The translations under genes were made by a program, and so were the position numbers. Source: Streptomyces violascens (lineage in GTDB: Bacteria; Actinomycetota; Actinomycetes; Streptomycetales; Streptomycetaceae). From it: 64,000 nt of DNA. The DNA is taken from assembly GCF_014649955.1 (NCBI RefSeq), contig NZ_BMUA01000028.1:1-64000 (forward strand), read 5' to 3'. A model generated the notes under the pieces. That model worked only from the letters and a program-made list of their open reading frames with translations. It ran no database searches and was not told the DNA's origin. The number at the start of each line of letters is the position of its first letter. Positions within the stretch are counted from its first letter, which is position 1. Positions 14,546-23,300 of the stretch are shown here, piece after piece.

Positions 14546-16015
14546 ATGCCCGAACGCCGCACCGTCGCCCTTGTCACTCTTGGCTGCGCCCGTAACGAGG
14601 TGGACTCGGAGGAGCTCGCAGGCCGCTTGGCAGCGGACGGCTGGGAGCTCGTCGAGGACGCATCGGACGCGGACGTCGCCGTCGTCAACACCTGCGGGTT
14701 CGTCGAAGCCGCCAAGAAGGACTCCGTCGACGCCCTCCTCGAAGCCAACGATCTCAAGGATCACGGCAAGACCCAGGCCGTCGTCGCCGTCGGCTGCATG
14801 GCCGAGCGGTACGGCAAGGACCTCGCCGAGGCGCTGCCCGAGGCCGACGGCGTGCTCGGCTTCGACGACTACGCCGACATCTCCGACCGCCTCCAGACCA
14901 TCCTCAACGGCGGCATCCACGCCTCACACACCCCGCGCGACCGGCGCAAGCTGCTGCCGATCAGCCCCGCCGAGCGGCAGGCGGCGCCCGACGTGGCGCT
15001 GCCCGGGCACGCGCAGGACACCGCCCCCGAGGACCTCCCCGACGGTCTCGCGCCCGCCTCCGGGCCGCGCGCCCCGCTGCGCCGCCGCCTCGACACCAGC
15101 CCGGTCGCCTCCGTGAAGCTGGCCTCCGGCTGCGACCGGCGCTGCTCGTTCTGCGCCATCCCGTCCTTCCGCGGCTCGTTCATCTCCCGCCGCCCCAGCG
15201 ACGTGCTCGGCGAGACCCGCTGGCTGGCCGAGCAGGGCGTCAAGGAGGTCATGCTGGTCTCCGAGAACAACACCTCGTACGGCAAGGACCTCGGCGACAT
15301 CCGGCTGCTCGAAACGCTGCTCCCGGAGCTCGCCGCGGTCGACGGCATCGAGCGGGTACGGGTCAGCTACCTGCAGCCCGCCGAGATGCGGCCGGGCCTC
15401 ATCGACGTACTGACGTCGACCGAGAACGTCGTGCCGTACTTCGACCTCTCCTTCCAGCACTCGGCGCCCGGCGTGCTGCGCGCGATGCGCCGCTTCGGCG
15501 ACACCGAGCGGTTCCTCGAACTGCTCGACACGATCCGTGCCAAGGCGCCGACGGCCGGTGTGCGGTCCAACTTCATCGTCGGCTTCCCCGGTGAGACCGA
15601 GGAGGACTTCAAGGAGCTGGAACGCTTCCTCACGGCCGCCCGCCTCGACGCCATCGGCGTCTTCGGCTACTCCGACGAGGAGGGCACCGAAGCGGTCGGC
15701 TACGAGGGCAAGCTGGACGCGGACACCATCGCCGGGCGGCTCGCGCACCTGTCGAGGCTCGCCGAGGAGCTCACCGCGCAGCGTGCCGAGGAGCGCATCG
15801 GCGACACCGTGCGCGTCCTGGTCGAGACCGTCGACGACGAGGACGGCGCGGTCGGCCGCGCCGAGCACCAGGCGCCCGAGACCGACGGCCAGGTGATCTT
15901 CACCGAGAGCGCCGGTCTTGCGCCCGGCCGTATCGTCGAGGCCAAGGTGGTCGGTACCGAAGGTGTCGACCTGGTGGTCGAACTGCTTGACGGGGTTGAG
16001 GAGGCGGGCAGATGA
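14546..16015 (+). CDS. rimO: Ribosomal protein S12 methylthiotransferase RimO
   Basis: A radical SAM enzyme that methylthiolates Asp88/89 of ribosomal protein S12. The 489 residues comprise an N-terminal UPF0004 domain with its own cluster cysteines (LGCARNEVDSEELA, NTCGFV, GCMAERY), the radical SAM domain with C196, C200 and C203 in GCDRRCSFC, and a C-terminal TRAM domain. VALVTLGCARN and NTCGFVEAAKKDS distinguish RimO from MiaB, which is encoded separately near 42 kb. Residues about 130-185 form a longer linker than in the E. coli enzyme. The start is predicted to be leaderless. pgsA overlaps its stop by 4 nt. Confidence 0.95.
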   Translation: MPERRTVALVTLGCARNEVDSEELAGRLAADGWELVEDASDADVAVVNTCGFVEAAKKDSVDALLEANDLKDHGKTQAVVAVGCMAERYGKDLAEALPEADGVLGFDDYADISDRLQTILNGGIHASHTPRDRRKLLPISPAERQAAPDVALPGHAQDTAPEDLPDGLAPASGPRAPLRRRLDTSPVASVKLASGCDRRCSFCAIPSFRGSFISRRPSDVLGETRWLAEQGVKEVMLVSENNTSYGKDLGDIRLLETLLPELAAVDGIERVRVSYLQPAEMRPGLIDVLTSTENVVPYFDLSFQHSAPGVLRAMRRFGDTERFLELLDTIRAKAPTAGVRSNFIVGFPGETEEDFKELERFLTAARLDAIGVFGYSDEEGTEAVGYEGKLDADTIAGRLAHLSRLAEELTAQRAEERIGDTVRVLVETVDDEDGAVGRAEHQAPETDGQVIFTESAGLAPGRIVEAKVVGTEGVDLVVELLDGVEEAGR

Positions 16016-16680
16016 CCGGAGTCCCGGCATCGGCGGCGGGCGGAACCGGCCGGGCGCCGGCGCCCGGCGGCAAGCTGGGCGCTGCGGCCGTCAACCAGGC
16101 CAGCCTCTGGAACATCGCCAACATCCTCACGATGATCCGGCTGGTGCTCGTGCCGGGCTTCGTCGTGCTGCTGTTCGCGGACGGCGGGTACGACCCGGCG
16201 ATGCGCGCGTGGGCCTGGGTGGCCTTCGCCGTCGCCATGATCACCGACATCTTCGACGGGCATCTGGCGCGCACGTACAACCTGGTCACCGACTTCGGGA
16301 AGATCGCCGACCCGATCGCCGACAAGGCGATCATGGGAGCCGGGCTGATCGGCCTCTCGCTGCTCGGCGATCTGCCGTGGTGGGTCACCTCGGTCATCCT
16401 GTTCCGGGAACTCGGGATCACGCTCATGCGTTTCTGGGTCATCAGGCACGGAGTGATTCCGGCCAGCCGCGGTGGAAAGCTCAAGACGCTCGCCCAGGGC
16501 ACCGCGACCGGAATGTACGTGCTCGCGCTGACGGGTCCGCTGGCCACCCTGCGCTTCTGGGTGATGGCCGTCGCGGTGGTGCTCACGGTCGTCACGGGGC
16601 TCGACTACGTGCGTCAGGCGATTGTGCTGAGGCGCAAGGGACTTGCCGCGCAGCGCGCCGCCGGGGGATCCGCGTTGTGA
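16012..16680 (+). CDS. pgsA: CDP-diacylglycerol-glycerol-3-phosphate 3-phosphatidyltransferase
   Basis: A 222-residue integral membrane enzyme that makes phosphatidylglycerol phosphate, the first committed step to phosphatidylglycerol and cardiolipin. The CDP-alcohol phosphatidyltransferase motif D-x2-D-G-x2-A-R-x8-G-x3-D-x3-D is complete (DIFDGHLAR, then DFGKIADPIADK). Several hydrophobic helices flank it. The first about 35 residues are Ala/Gly/Pro-rich and unlikely to be structured. The ATG overlaps the rimO stop (ATGA) and its own stop overlaps the cinA start (GTGA), so rimO-pgsA-cinA are translationally coupled. Confidence 0.94.
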   Translation: MTGVPASAAGGTGRAPAPGGKLGAAAVNQASLWNIANILTMIRLVLVPGFVVLLFADGGYDPAMRAWAWVAFAVAMITDIFDGHLARTYNLVTDFGKIADPIADKAIMGAGLIGLSLLGDLPWWVTSVILFRELGITLMRFWVIRHGVIPASRGGKLKTLAQGTATGMYVLALTGPLATLRFWVMAVAVVLTVVTGLDYVRQAIVLRRKGLAAQRAAGGSAL

Positions 16681-17186
16681 GCGAAGCGGCCCGGGTTCTG
16701 CGTCTGCTTACGGATCGTGACCAGACGCTTGCGGTGGCGGAGTCCCTGACGGGCGGCCTGGTGGCGGCCGAGCTCACCTCGGTGCCCGGTGCCTCGCGCG
16801 TTTTCCGCGGTTCGGTGACGGCCTACGCGACCGAGCTGAAGCGGGACGTCCTGGGTGTGGACGGGACCCTTCTGGCCGAGCGCGGGGCGGTCGATCCCGA
16901 CGTCGCGCTGCAGATGGCGGCGGGGGTGCGCGAGGTGCTCGGGTCGAGCTGGGGGATCGCGACCACGGGCGTCGCGGGCCCCGAACCACAGGACGGCCAA
17001 CCGGTCGGGACGGTATACGTTTCGGCCGTTGGTCCGGCGGGAGCCAAGAAAACCGTCGCATTGCGGTTGAACGGCGACCGGGCGGAAATTCGTATGGAGA
17101 GTGTACGCAGCGTGCTCGAACTGCTCTCCAGTGAACTCCGCAAGGATGGGCGGGCACAGGATACGGAACAGAACGGGGGGATTTGA
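16677..17186 (+). CDS. cinA: CinA C-terminal family nicotinamide-nucleotide amidase
   Basis: A 169-residue stand-alone CinA C-terminal (PncC) domain, which deamidates NMN in pyridine nucleotide recycling. Family motifs are present: TLAVAESLTGGLVAAELTSV, FRGSVTAYATELK and ATTGVAGPEPQDGQPVGTVY. The N-terminal MoCF-like domain of full CinA is absent, as is usual for the pgsA-linked actinobacterial form. The GTG start overlaps the pgsA stop. pgsA-cinA-clgR is a conserved actinobacterial order. Confidence 0.9.
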   Translation: MSEAARVLRLLTDRDQTLAVAESLTGGLVAAELTSVPGASRVFRGSVTAYATELKRDVLGVDGTLLAERGAVDPDVALQMAAGVREVLGSSWGIATTGVAGPEPQDGQPVGTVYVSAVGPAGAKKTVALRLNGDRAEIRMESVRSVLELLSSELRKDGRAQDTEQNGGI

Positions 17187-17295
17187 TGTTTGCAGCCCTG
17201 AGTGAACACGACATCGCTCCCCGCACGGCCGCGGCGCGAGGCGGTACGGTGGGGCGTGAAGGATGCGGCTACGCGGTCCGAGGAGGGAGCCACCG

Positions 17296-17685
17296 ATGAT
17301 TCTGCTCCGTCGCCTGCTGGGTGACGTGCTGCGTCGGCAGCGCCAGCGCCAGGGCCGTACTCTGCGCGAAGTCTCCTCGTCCGCCCGAGTCTCACTCGGC
17401 TATCTCTCCGAGGTGGAGCGGGGGCAGAAGGAGGCTTCCTCCGAGCTGCTCTCCGCGATCTGCGACGCGCTTGACGTACGGATGTCCGAGCTCATGCGGG
17501 AAGTGAGCGACGAGCTGGCACTCGCCGAGCTCGCTGCCTCTGCGGCAGCGAGTGACCCGGTGCCGGTGCGTGCGCCGGTACGTCCGATGCTCAATTCGAT
17601 CTCCGTGACGTCGGTGACTGGTGTGCCGACGGAGCGGGTGACGATCAAGGCGCCCGCGGAAGCGGTGGACGTCGTCGCGGCCTGA
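17296..17685 (+). CDS. clgR: Clp gene regulator ClgR (Xre family)
   Basis: A 129-residue transcription activator of clp protease genes and lon. The Xre helix-turn-helix is at about 12-65 (LREVSSSARVSLGYLSEVER, then KEASSELLSAICDAL), typical of ClgR. The C-terminus ends in Val-Ala-Ala, matching the Ala-Ala degron by which Streptomyces ClgR is reported to be degraded by ClpP. The ATG at 17296 has a strong AGGAGGGAG site (17281-17289); a GTG at 17263 is less likely. It sits downstream of pgsA-cinA. TACGGT at about 17247-17252 could be its -10 box. A 41-nt palindrome follows. Confidence 0.9.
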   Translation: MILLRRLLGDVLRRQRQRQGRTLREVSSSARVSLGYLSEVERGQKEASSELLSAICDALDVRMSELMREVSDELALAELAASAAASDPVPVRAPVRPMLNSISVTSVTGVPTERVTIKAPAEAVDVVAA

Positions 17686-17711
17686 TTGTCAGGCTCGCAC
17701 CCAGGCTTGTA

Positions 17712-17752
17712 CTGAGCCCCGGTTGGTCACCAGGTGACCAACCGGGGCTCAG
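17712..17752. terminator. 41-nt perfect palindrome downstream of clgR
   Basis: Two 20-nt arms that are exact reverse complements (17712-17731 and 17733-17752) surround a single central A. Placed 27 nt after the clgR stop, it should form a very stable hairpin and end or protect the clgR message. No T-run follows in either direction. Confidence 0.8.
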
Positions 17753-17881
17753 CCCTTTCCGCTGTGACCGTTTTGGGGCTTCTGTGGCAGGGTGGTAGGA
17801 GATCGCGCAAACGTCCGCATAGTTCGTGCGAGCGTTCCCCTCGTGCGTGCGCGGACGTTCCGTCCGGAGTGGAGGAAATGC

Positions 17882-18352
17882 ATGTCCTACATCAAGAGCC
17901 CGCTGTCCGACGCCGACCTCAAGGTGGTCGGCGACGCGCTGCAGGGTGCGCTTGTGGATCTCGTGGACCTCTCGCTGGTGTCCAAGCAGGTGCACTGGAA
18001 CGTGGTCGGTCCGCGATTCCGGTCCGTGCACCTCCAGCTCGACGAGGTCGTCGACACCGCGCGGCTGCACTCGGACACGGTGGCCGAGCGGGCTTCCGCC
18101 GTCGGCGTCAGCCCGGACGGGCGCTCCGCCACGGTGGCGAAGTCGAGTGCGATCGACACCGTTCCGGACGGCTGGATCAAGGACGCAGAGGCCGTGAAGG
18201 TCCTGGTCGACGCGCTCGGCATCGTGATCGGCCGGATGCGCGAGCGCATCGAGGCGACCGCCGACCCCGACCCGATCAGCCAGGACATCCTCATCGGGCT
18301 CACGGCCGACCTCGAGAAGCACGCGTGGATGTTCCAGGCGGAGACCGTCTGA
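17882..18352 (+). CDS. dpsB: Dps family ferritin-like DNA-binding protein
   Basis: A 156-residue Dps: a four-helix ferritin fold that oxidizes and stores iron and compacts DNA as a dodecamer. The intersubunit ferroxidase residues are visible in VHWNVVGPRF and HLQLDEVVD. It has no long N- or C-terminal tail. From its position I equate it with S. coelicolor DpsB, the tail-poor paralogue; the symbol rests on remembered gene order. The ATG at 17882 has GGAGG 6 nt upstream. It is monocistronic. Confidence 0.9.
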   Translation: MSYIKSPLSDADLKVVGDALQGALVDLVDLSLVSKQVHWNVVGPRFRSVHLQLDEVVDTARLHSDTVAERASAVGVSPDGRSATVAKSSAIDTVPDGWIKDAEAVKVLVDALGIVIGRMRERIEATADPDPISQDILIGLTADLEKHAWMFQAETV

Positions 18353-18512
18353 ACCGCCGTACGCAACCATGCGCCGCCGCGCACGGATACACGATGAACG
18401 GACCCGGTCGTGCGCGGTGAACCGCGGGGGGCCGGGAGGGCGCCGGGCTTGCGCCCGTGCGCCCTCCCCGCGGGATTTCCGACGGTCTAGCGTCGGCCCG
18501 GGGAGGCGGCCC

Positions 18513-18749
18513 ATGGCGGTGGCGGTGCGTTGGGTGCCCGCGCTGGTTGTTGCGGCGCTGTGGTGGTGGGCCGTGCTGCGCATGGCGCTGGTGCCCGGTC
18601 GGACGGGGTTCGTCGAGGGCGCGATGGTTGCGGGCGGCTGGGGGCTGAGCCTGCTGCCGGTCCATGTGACACCTGGGCCGAGCGCGCGGTCCGGCTCTAC
18701 CAGGGCATCGAGACGCCGCCGTTGGGACGGAGGATCTGGCCCGTCGTGA
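18513..18749 (+). CDS. Small membrane protein, hypothetical
   Basis: I do not recognize this gene. The 78-residue product starts with a Trp-rich hydrophobic stretch (ALVVAALWWWAVLRMALV) and a second one (VEGAMVAGGWGLSLLPV), so two membrane spans are likely. The last about 25 residues are Arg/Ser-rich and their codon use is less GC3-biased. A GGGAGG site lies 7 nt before the ATG, and TAGCGT near 18488 could be a -10 box. The end overlaps the convergent SDR gene by 53 nt. The frame may have shifted near 18669. Confidence 0.4.
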   Translation: MAVAVRWVPALVVAALWWWAVLRMALVPGRTGFVEGAMVAGGWGLSLLPVHVTPGPSARSGSTRASRRRRWDGGSGPS

Positions 18750-19461
18750 ACGCCGAGGCATCCGCGGCGAGATGCAGTACCGCGTGCGCGATGTCCTCGG
18801 GTTCGCCGAGCCGGGCGAGCGGGGAGAGCCGCAGCATCATGGACTCGATCTGCTCCTGCTGCTCGGCGGCGTGCCGGCCGGTCATGGGGGTGCGGACCCA
18901 GCCGGGGGCGATGGCGTTCACACGGATCCCGTGCGGGCCGAGCTCCGCGGCGAGCGTCCTGGTGAGCTGGACGACCGCGACCTTCGAGACGCTGTAGCAG
19001 AACAGGCCGGGCCGCGAGGAGTCCACGGCGCCCGAGGCCATGGTGACGATGGAGCCCCGGATGCCGCGCGCGATCATCGTGCGGGCCGCCTCCTGGCAGG
19101 CGTGGAGCACGCCCCGGAAGTTGACGGACAGCACCCGGTCGAGGTCGGCGTCCTCGGTCTCCAGGACCGAGCTGGTGTGCATGATGCCCGCGATCGCCAC
19201 CACGATGTGGACGGGGCCCGCGGCTTCCAGGGCCGCCTTCACCTGCGCGCGGTCCGAGACGTCCAGCGGGTGGGCATGGGCGGTGCCGCCCGCCTTGGTG
19301 ATCAGCGCCCGGGTCTCGGCCAGGCCCACCTCGTCGCGGTCCGCGCAGTGCACCGCGGCACCGGCCTCCGCGAGCATCAGGGCACTGGCGCGGCCGATCC
19401 CGCTCGCTGCGCCGGTGACGAAGGCCGTGCGGTCGCTGAGGTCGTACGCCGTGAGAGGCAT
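18697..19461 (-). CDS. SDR family NAD(P)-dependent oxidoreductase
   Basis: A 254-residue classical short-chain dehydrogenase/reductase of unknown substrate. The cofactor motif TGAASGIG is at the N-terminus, followed by the Asp-containing HCADRD (suggesting NAD preference), a VAIAG variant of the usual NNAG, catalytic Ser in TMASGAV and Tyr/Lys in CYSVSK, then PGWVRTPM. It ends RPNGGVSMPW. I prefer ATG 19461: a -10 box sits 6 nt away and there is no ribosome site, so the message is probably leaderless. The upstream start at 19497 would lie inside the promoter/operator. No regulator gene is adjacent. Confidence 0.85.
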   Translation of the reverse strand: MPLTAYDLSDRTAFVTGAASGIGRASALMLAEAGAAVHCADRDEVGLAETRALITKAGGTAHAHPLDVSDRAQVKAALEAAGPVHIVVAIAGIMHTSSVLETEDADLDRVLSVNFRGVLHACQEAARTMIARGIRGSIVTMASGAVDSSRPGLFCYSVSKVAVVQLTRTLAAELGPHGIRVNAIAPGWVRTPMTGRHAAEQQEQIESMMLRLSPLARLGEPEDIAHAVLHLAADASAFTTGQILRPNGGVSMPW

Positions 19462-19467
19462 GCCGGG

Positions 19468-19497
19468 ACGGTACGACTGGATCTGACGGTCCGTCAA
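19468..19497 (-). promoter_or_regulatory. Promoter with overlapping 13-bp operator for the SDR gene
   Basis: On the minus strand TTGACG (19497-19492), an 18-nt spacer and TACCGT (19473-19468) form a promoter whose start would fall at the ATG. The -35 box overlaps an inverted repeat, TGACGG-A-CCGTCA (19484-19496), the kind of site a TetR-type repressor would use. Confidence 0.55.
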
Positions 19498-19524
19498 TAA
19501 GTGGGAGTGATGTTCGGCGGGGCG

Positions 19525-20292
19525 TCAAAGGGTGGGCGCGGGCTGGCACTTGGGGCACCAGTAGGTGGGGCGCTCGCGGCCCGAGGGGTCGCGCTGGGTG
19601 GCGGTGCGGATGGGGGACCGGCAGCGCGGGCACGGACGGCCGGCCCGGCCGTAGACGTATGCCTGGCGGACCGGGCGGTCCTTGTTGGCCTCCAGGAGCT
19701 GCTTCGCGACGGCCACGAGGCGCTCGGGAGAGGGAAGTTCGCCGATCGGCAGCCAGGGGACGGCCCTGATCGCGAAGCAGATCTCCGACTTGTACACGTT
19801 GCCCACCCCGGCAAGGTTGCGCTGGTCGAGCAGGGCGTCGCCGATGGTGCGGGCCGGGTCCTGGAGGAGGTTGCGCAGGGCGGAATCGGCGTCCCAGCCG
19901 GGGCCGAGGAGATCGGGGCCCAGGTGGCCGACCGCCTTGGGCTCGTCCTGGGTGCGGAGCAGTTCCAGCACGGGCAGCCGGTAGCCGACGGCCGTGTGCC
20001 CGGCGTTCCCGAGGATCGCCCGGATCTGATGGGCGGGCCCGCCGCCCCAGCGCTCGCCGGGCCCGTAGATCCGCCAGGACCCGTCCATCCGCAGGTGGGA
20101 GTGCAGGGTGAGCCCGCCTTCGATCCGGGTCAGCAGATGCTTGCCGCGCGGGGTCACATCAAGGACGGCCCGCCCGGTGAGATCCGCCGTGGCGAACCGT
20201 GGCACCCGCAGATCGGACCGGGTCAGGACCTGCCCGGCCAGCGCCGCGTGCAGCCGCCGCGCGGCCTGGTAGACGGTGTCACCTTCGGGCAT
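19525..20292 (-). CDS. nei2: Fpg/Nei family DNA glycosylase (endonuclease VIII-like)
   Basis: A 255-residue base-excision repair glycosylase/AP lyase. It starts Met-Pro-Glu-Gly-Asp-Thr, with the catalytic Pro2 and Glu3 of the family, has a conserved lysine in RGKHLL, a helix-two-turn-helix (LLDQRNLAGVGNVYKSEI) and a C-terminal zinc finger with two CxxC pairs (CPRC, CPKC). The PEGDTV start suggests the Nei rather than Fpg branch; actinobacterial Nei2 is the nearest match I know. It lies 86 nt downstream of lhr on the same strand, as in the mycobacterial lhr-nei pair, so co-transcription from the damage-type promoter of lhr is likely. Confidence 0.9.
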   Translation of the reverse strand: MPEGDTVYQAARRLHAALAGQVLTRSDLRVPRFATADLTGRAVLDVTPRGKHLLTRIEGGLTLHSHLRMDGSWRIYGPGERWGGGPAHQIRAILGNAGHTAVGYRLPVLELLRTQDEPKAVGHLGPDLLGPGWDADSALRNLLQDPARTIGDALLDQRNLAGVGNVYKSEICFAIRAVPWLPIGELPSPERLVAVAKQLLEANKDRPVRQAYVYGRAGRPCPRCRSPIRTATQRDPSGRERPTYWCPKCQPAPTL

Positions 20293-20378
20293 GAGTCCAT
20301 TCTGCCGGGGGCGGGGACGGTTGGCCTCGCCCGGGCGGTGAGGGCAGGACGGCTGCCGTGTCTTAGCTCGGAGGCGCG

Positions 20379-23300
20379 TCAGGGTCTCAGGCGCAGCCCC
20401 CTCGGGGTCGGAACGAAGCCCGCCGTCTCCAGCGAGCGGGCCAGCGGGGACGTCAGGGCGGCGTCGCCATTGGCCCGCTCCACGGTGATCGTGCCGAGCC
20501 GGCCCGCCCGCGCCGCACCCGCCAGGGCCCCGCAGGCCGCGGTCAGCACTGGATCGTCCGGCTCGGTCGCCCAGGCGAGCAGGGACTTGCCGCCGCGCTC
20601 CAGATACAGCACGAGCTCGCCGTCGACCAGCACGACCATGGAGCCCGCCTTGCGGCCCGGTTTGTGGCCGGCCCCGCCCGGTGCCTCGGGCCACGGCAGT
20701 GCCGCACCGTACGCATTGGCCGGGTCGGCGGCCGCCAGGACGACCGCCTGCGGGGCGGTGTGCGCGTCGGCGCCCCGGTCCCGGGCGGTGGCGGCCGCCC
20801 GCAGCCGGTCCACCGCGCCGTCCATCGCGAACTGGGCCGCGCCGAGCCCCTCGACCACATAGCCGCGCCGGGCCTGCCCGCTGTCCTCGAACGCCGCCAG
20901 GATCCGGTACGTCGCCGAGAAGCCGCCCTCGACGCCCTCGGCCTGCACCGCGCCCCGGGTGACCACGCCGTGCCGGTCCAGGAGGGTGCGGGCCAGGGCG
21001 TGGGCGCGGTGGGTCGGGTCGGGCTCGCGGGGCGGGAGCAGGGACCAGCGGCCCGAGACCGTCGGCGGCCCGGTGCGCGAGGCCGGGCGGGCCGCGGCGG
21101 TCAGGGTGCCGTAGCGGCCGCGCGGGACGGGCCGCTTGGCGCGGTGGGCGGTGGAACCCGCGGTGCGCCCGGAGCCGAGCAGGGAGCGCAGCGGCGCCAG
21201 CGTGTCGTTGGTGAGCCGCCCGGACCAGGCCAAGTCCCACACGGCGTCGGCCAGTTGGGGGTCGGTTGCCTCCGGGTGGGTGGTGGCGCGGACCTGGTCG
21301 GCGAGCTGGCGGAAGAACAGGCCGTAGCCGGGGGCCAGCGCGGTGAGCACCGACTCGTGGAGCGCGGTCAGTTCGAGCGGGTGCGGGGGCGGCAGGAGCA
21401 GCGGGGCCGCGTCGGCCACGTACAGGGAGATCCAGCCGTCCTTGCCGGGCAGCGCGCCGGCCCCGGCCCAGACGACCTCGCCGGTCGTGGTGAGCTCGTC
21501 GAGGAGGCCCGTGCTGTAGTCGGCGACCCGGGACGGCAGGATCAGCTTCTCCAGGGCGGAGGCCGGGACGGCGGCGCCCTGCAACTGCTCCACGGCGCGG
21601 GCCAGCCCGTCGATGCCGCGCAGGCCGTTGCTGCCCAGATGCTGCCACTGGGGGAGGAAGGTGGCGAGCGCGGCGGGTGGCACCGGCTCCAGCTCCTGGC
21701 GCAGCGCGGCCAGGGAGCGGCGGCGCAGCCTGCGCAGGATCGTCGCGTCGCACCACTCCTGACCGATGCCTGCCGGATGGAACTCGCCCTGGACGACCCG
21801 GCCCGAGGTCGCGAGGCGTTGCAGCGCGCCGTCCGTGACCGCCGTGCCGAGGCCGAACCGGGCCGCGGCCGTGGCCGAGGTGAACGGGCCGTGGGTGCGC
21901 GCGTACCGGGACAGCAGGTCGCCGAGGGGGTCCTTCACCGGCTCGGTGAAGGCCTCGGGGACGCCGACCGGCAGCGCTGTGCCGAGCGCGTCGCGCAGCC
22001 GTCCCGCGTCCTCGATCGCCGCCCAGTGGTCGGTGCCGGAGATGCGGACCCGGATGGCCCGGCGCGCGGCGCCCAGCTCCGGGGCCCAGCCGGGCTCGGC
22101 GCCCCGGGCTGCCAGCTCGGCGTCGGTGAGCGGCCCGAGGACCCGCAGCAGGTCGGCGACGCCCTCGGCGTCCTTGATGCGGCGGTCCTCGGTGAGCCAC
22201 TGGAGCTCCCGCTCCAGCTCGGTCAGGACCTCGGCGTCCAGCAGCTCGCGCAGCTCGGCCTGGCCGAGCAGCTCGGCGAGCAGGCGCGAGTCGAGGGAGA
22301 GCGCGGCGGCCCGCCGTTCGGCGAGCGGGGAGTCGCCCTCGTACAGGAACTGCGCGACATAGCCGAACAGGAGGGAGCGGGCGAACGGGGACGGCTCCGG
22401 TGTGGTGACCTCGACCAGACGCACCCTGCGGGCTTCGAGATCCCCCATCAGCTCGGTCAGGCCGGGGACGTCGAAAACGTCCTGGAGGCATTCGCGGACC
22501 GCTTCGAGGACGATCGGGAACGACCCGAACTCACTTGCCACCTGCAGCAGTTGAGCCGCCCGCTGGCGCTGCTGCCACAGCGGGGTGCGCTTGCCCGGGT
22601 TGCGCCGCGGCAACAGCAGGGCGCGGGCGGCGCACTCGCGGAAGCGGGAGGCGAACAGCGCGGAACTGCCGACCTGATCGGTGACGATCTGCTCGATCTC
22701 GCCCTTGTCGAACACCGTGTCCGCGGCCCCTACGGGGGCCTGTTCGCTGTCGTAGGTCGAGTCGAGGTGCGCCGGGTCCTGGTCGAGGAGATCCAGGCCC
22801 ATCAGGTCGGCGTCGGGCAGCCGCAGCACGATGCCGTCGTCGGCGTGCATGACCTGGGCGTCCATGCCGTAGCGCTCGGCCAGGCGGGCGCCGAGCGCGA
22901 GCGCCCAGGGGGCGTGCACCTGGGCGCCGAAGGGGGAGTGGATGACCACGCGCCAGTCGCCGAGCTCGTCCCGGAAACGCTCGACCAGGATCGTCCGGTC
23001 GTCCGGGATGTGGCCGCAGGCGCGGCGCTGCTCGTCGAGATAGCCGATCACATTGTCCGCGGCCCAGGCGTCGAGACCCGCGCTCAGCAGGCGCAGCCGG
23101 GCGTCGTCGGGAGTGAGCGAGCCGACCTCGCGCAGGAACGCGCCGAGCGCGCGGCCCAGTTCGAGCGGACGGCCCAGCTGGTCGCCCTTCCAGAACGGCA
23201 GTCGGCCGGGCACCCCGGGCGCGGGCGAGACCAGGACCCGGTCGCGCGTGATGTCCTCGATCCGCCAGGAGGTGGTGCCCAGGGTGAACACATCGCCCAC

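Noticed and set aside
18530..18997. Open frame with high GC3 continuing from the small membrane protein
   Set aside because: Past 18697 it is only the complement of the SDR gene; its apparent protein-like bias comes from that gene.
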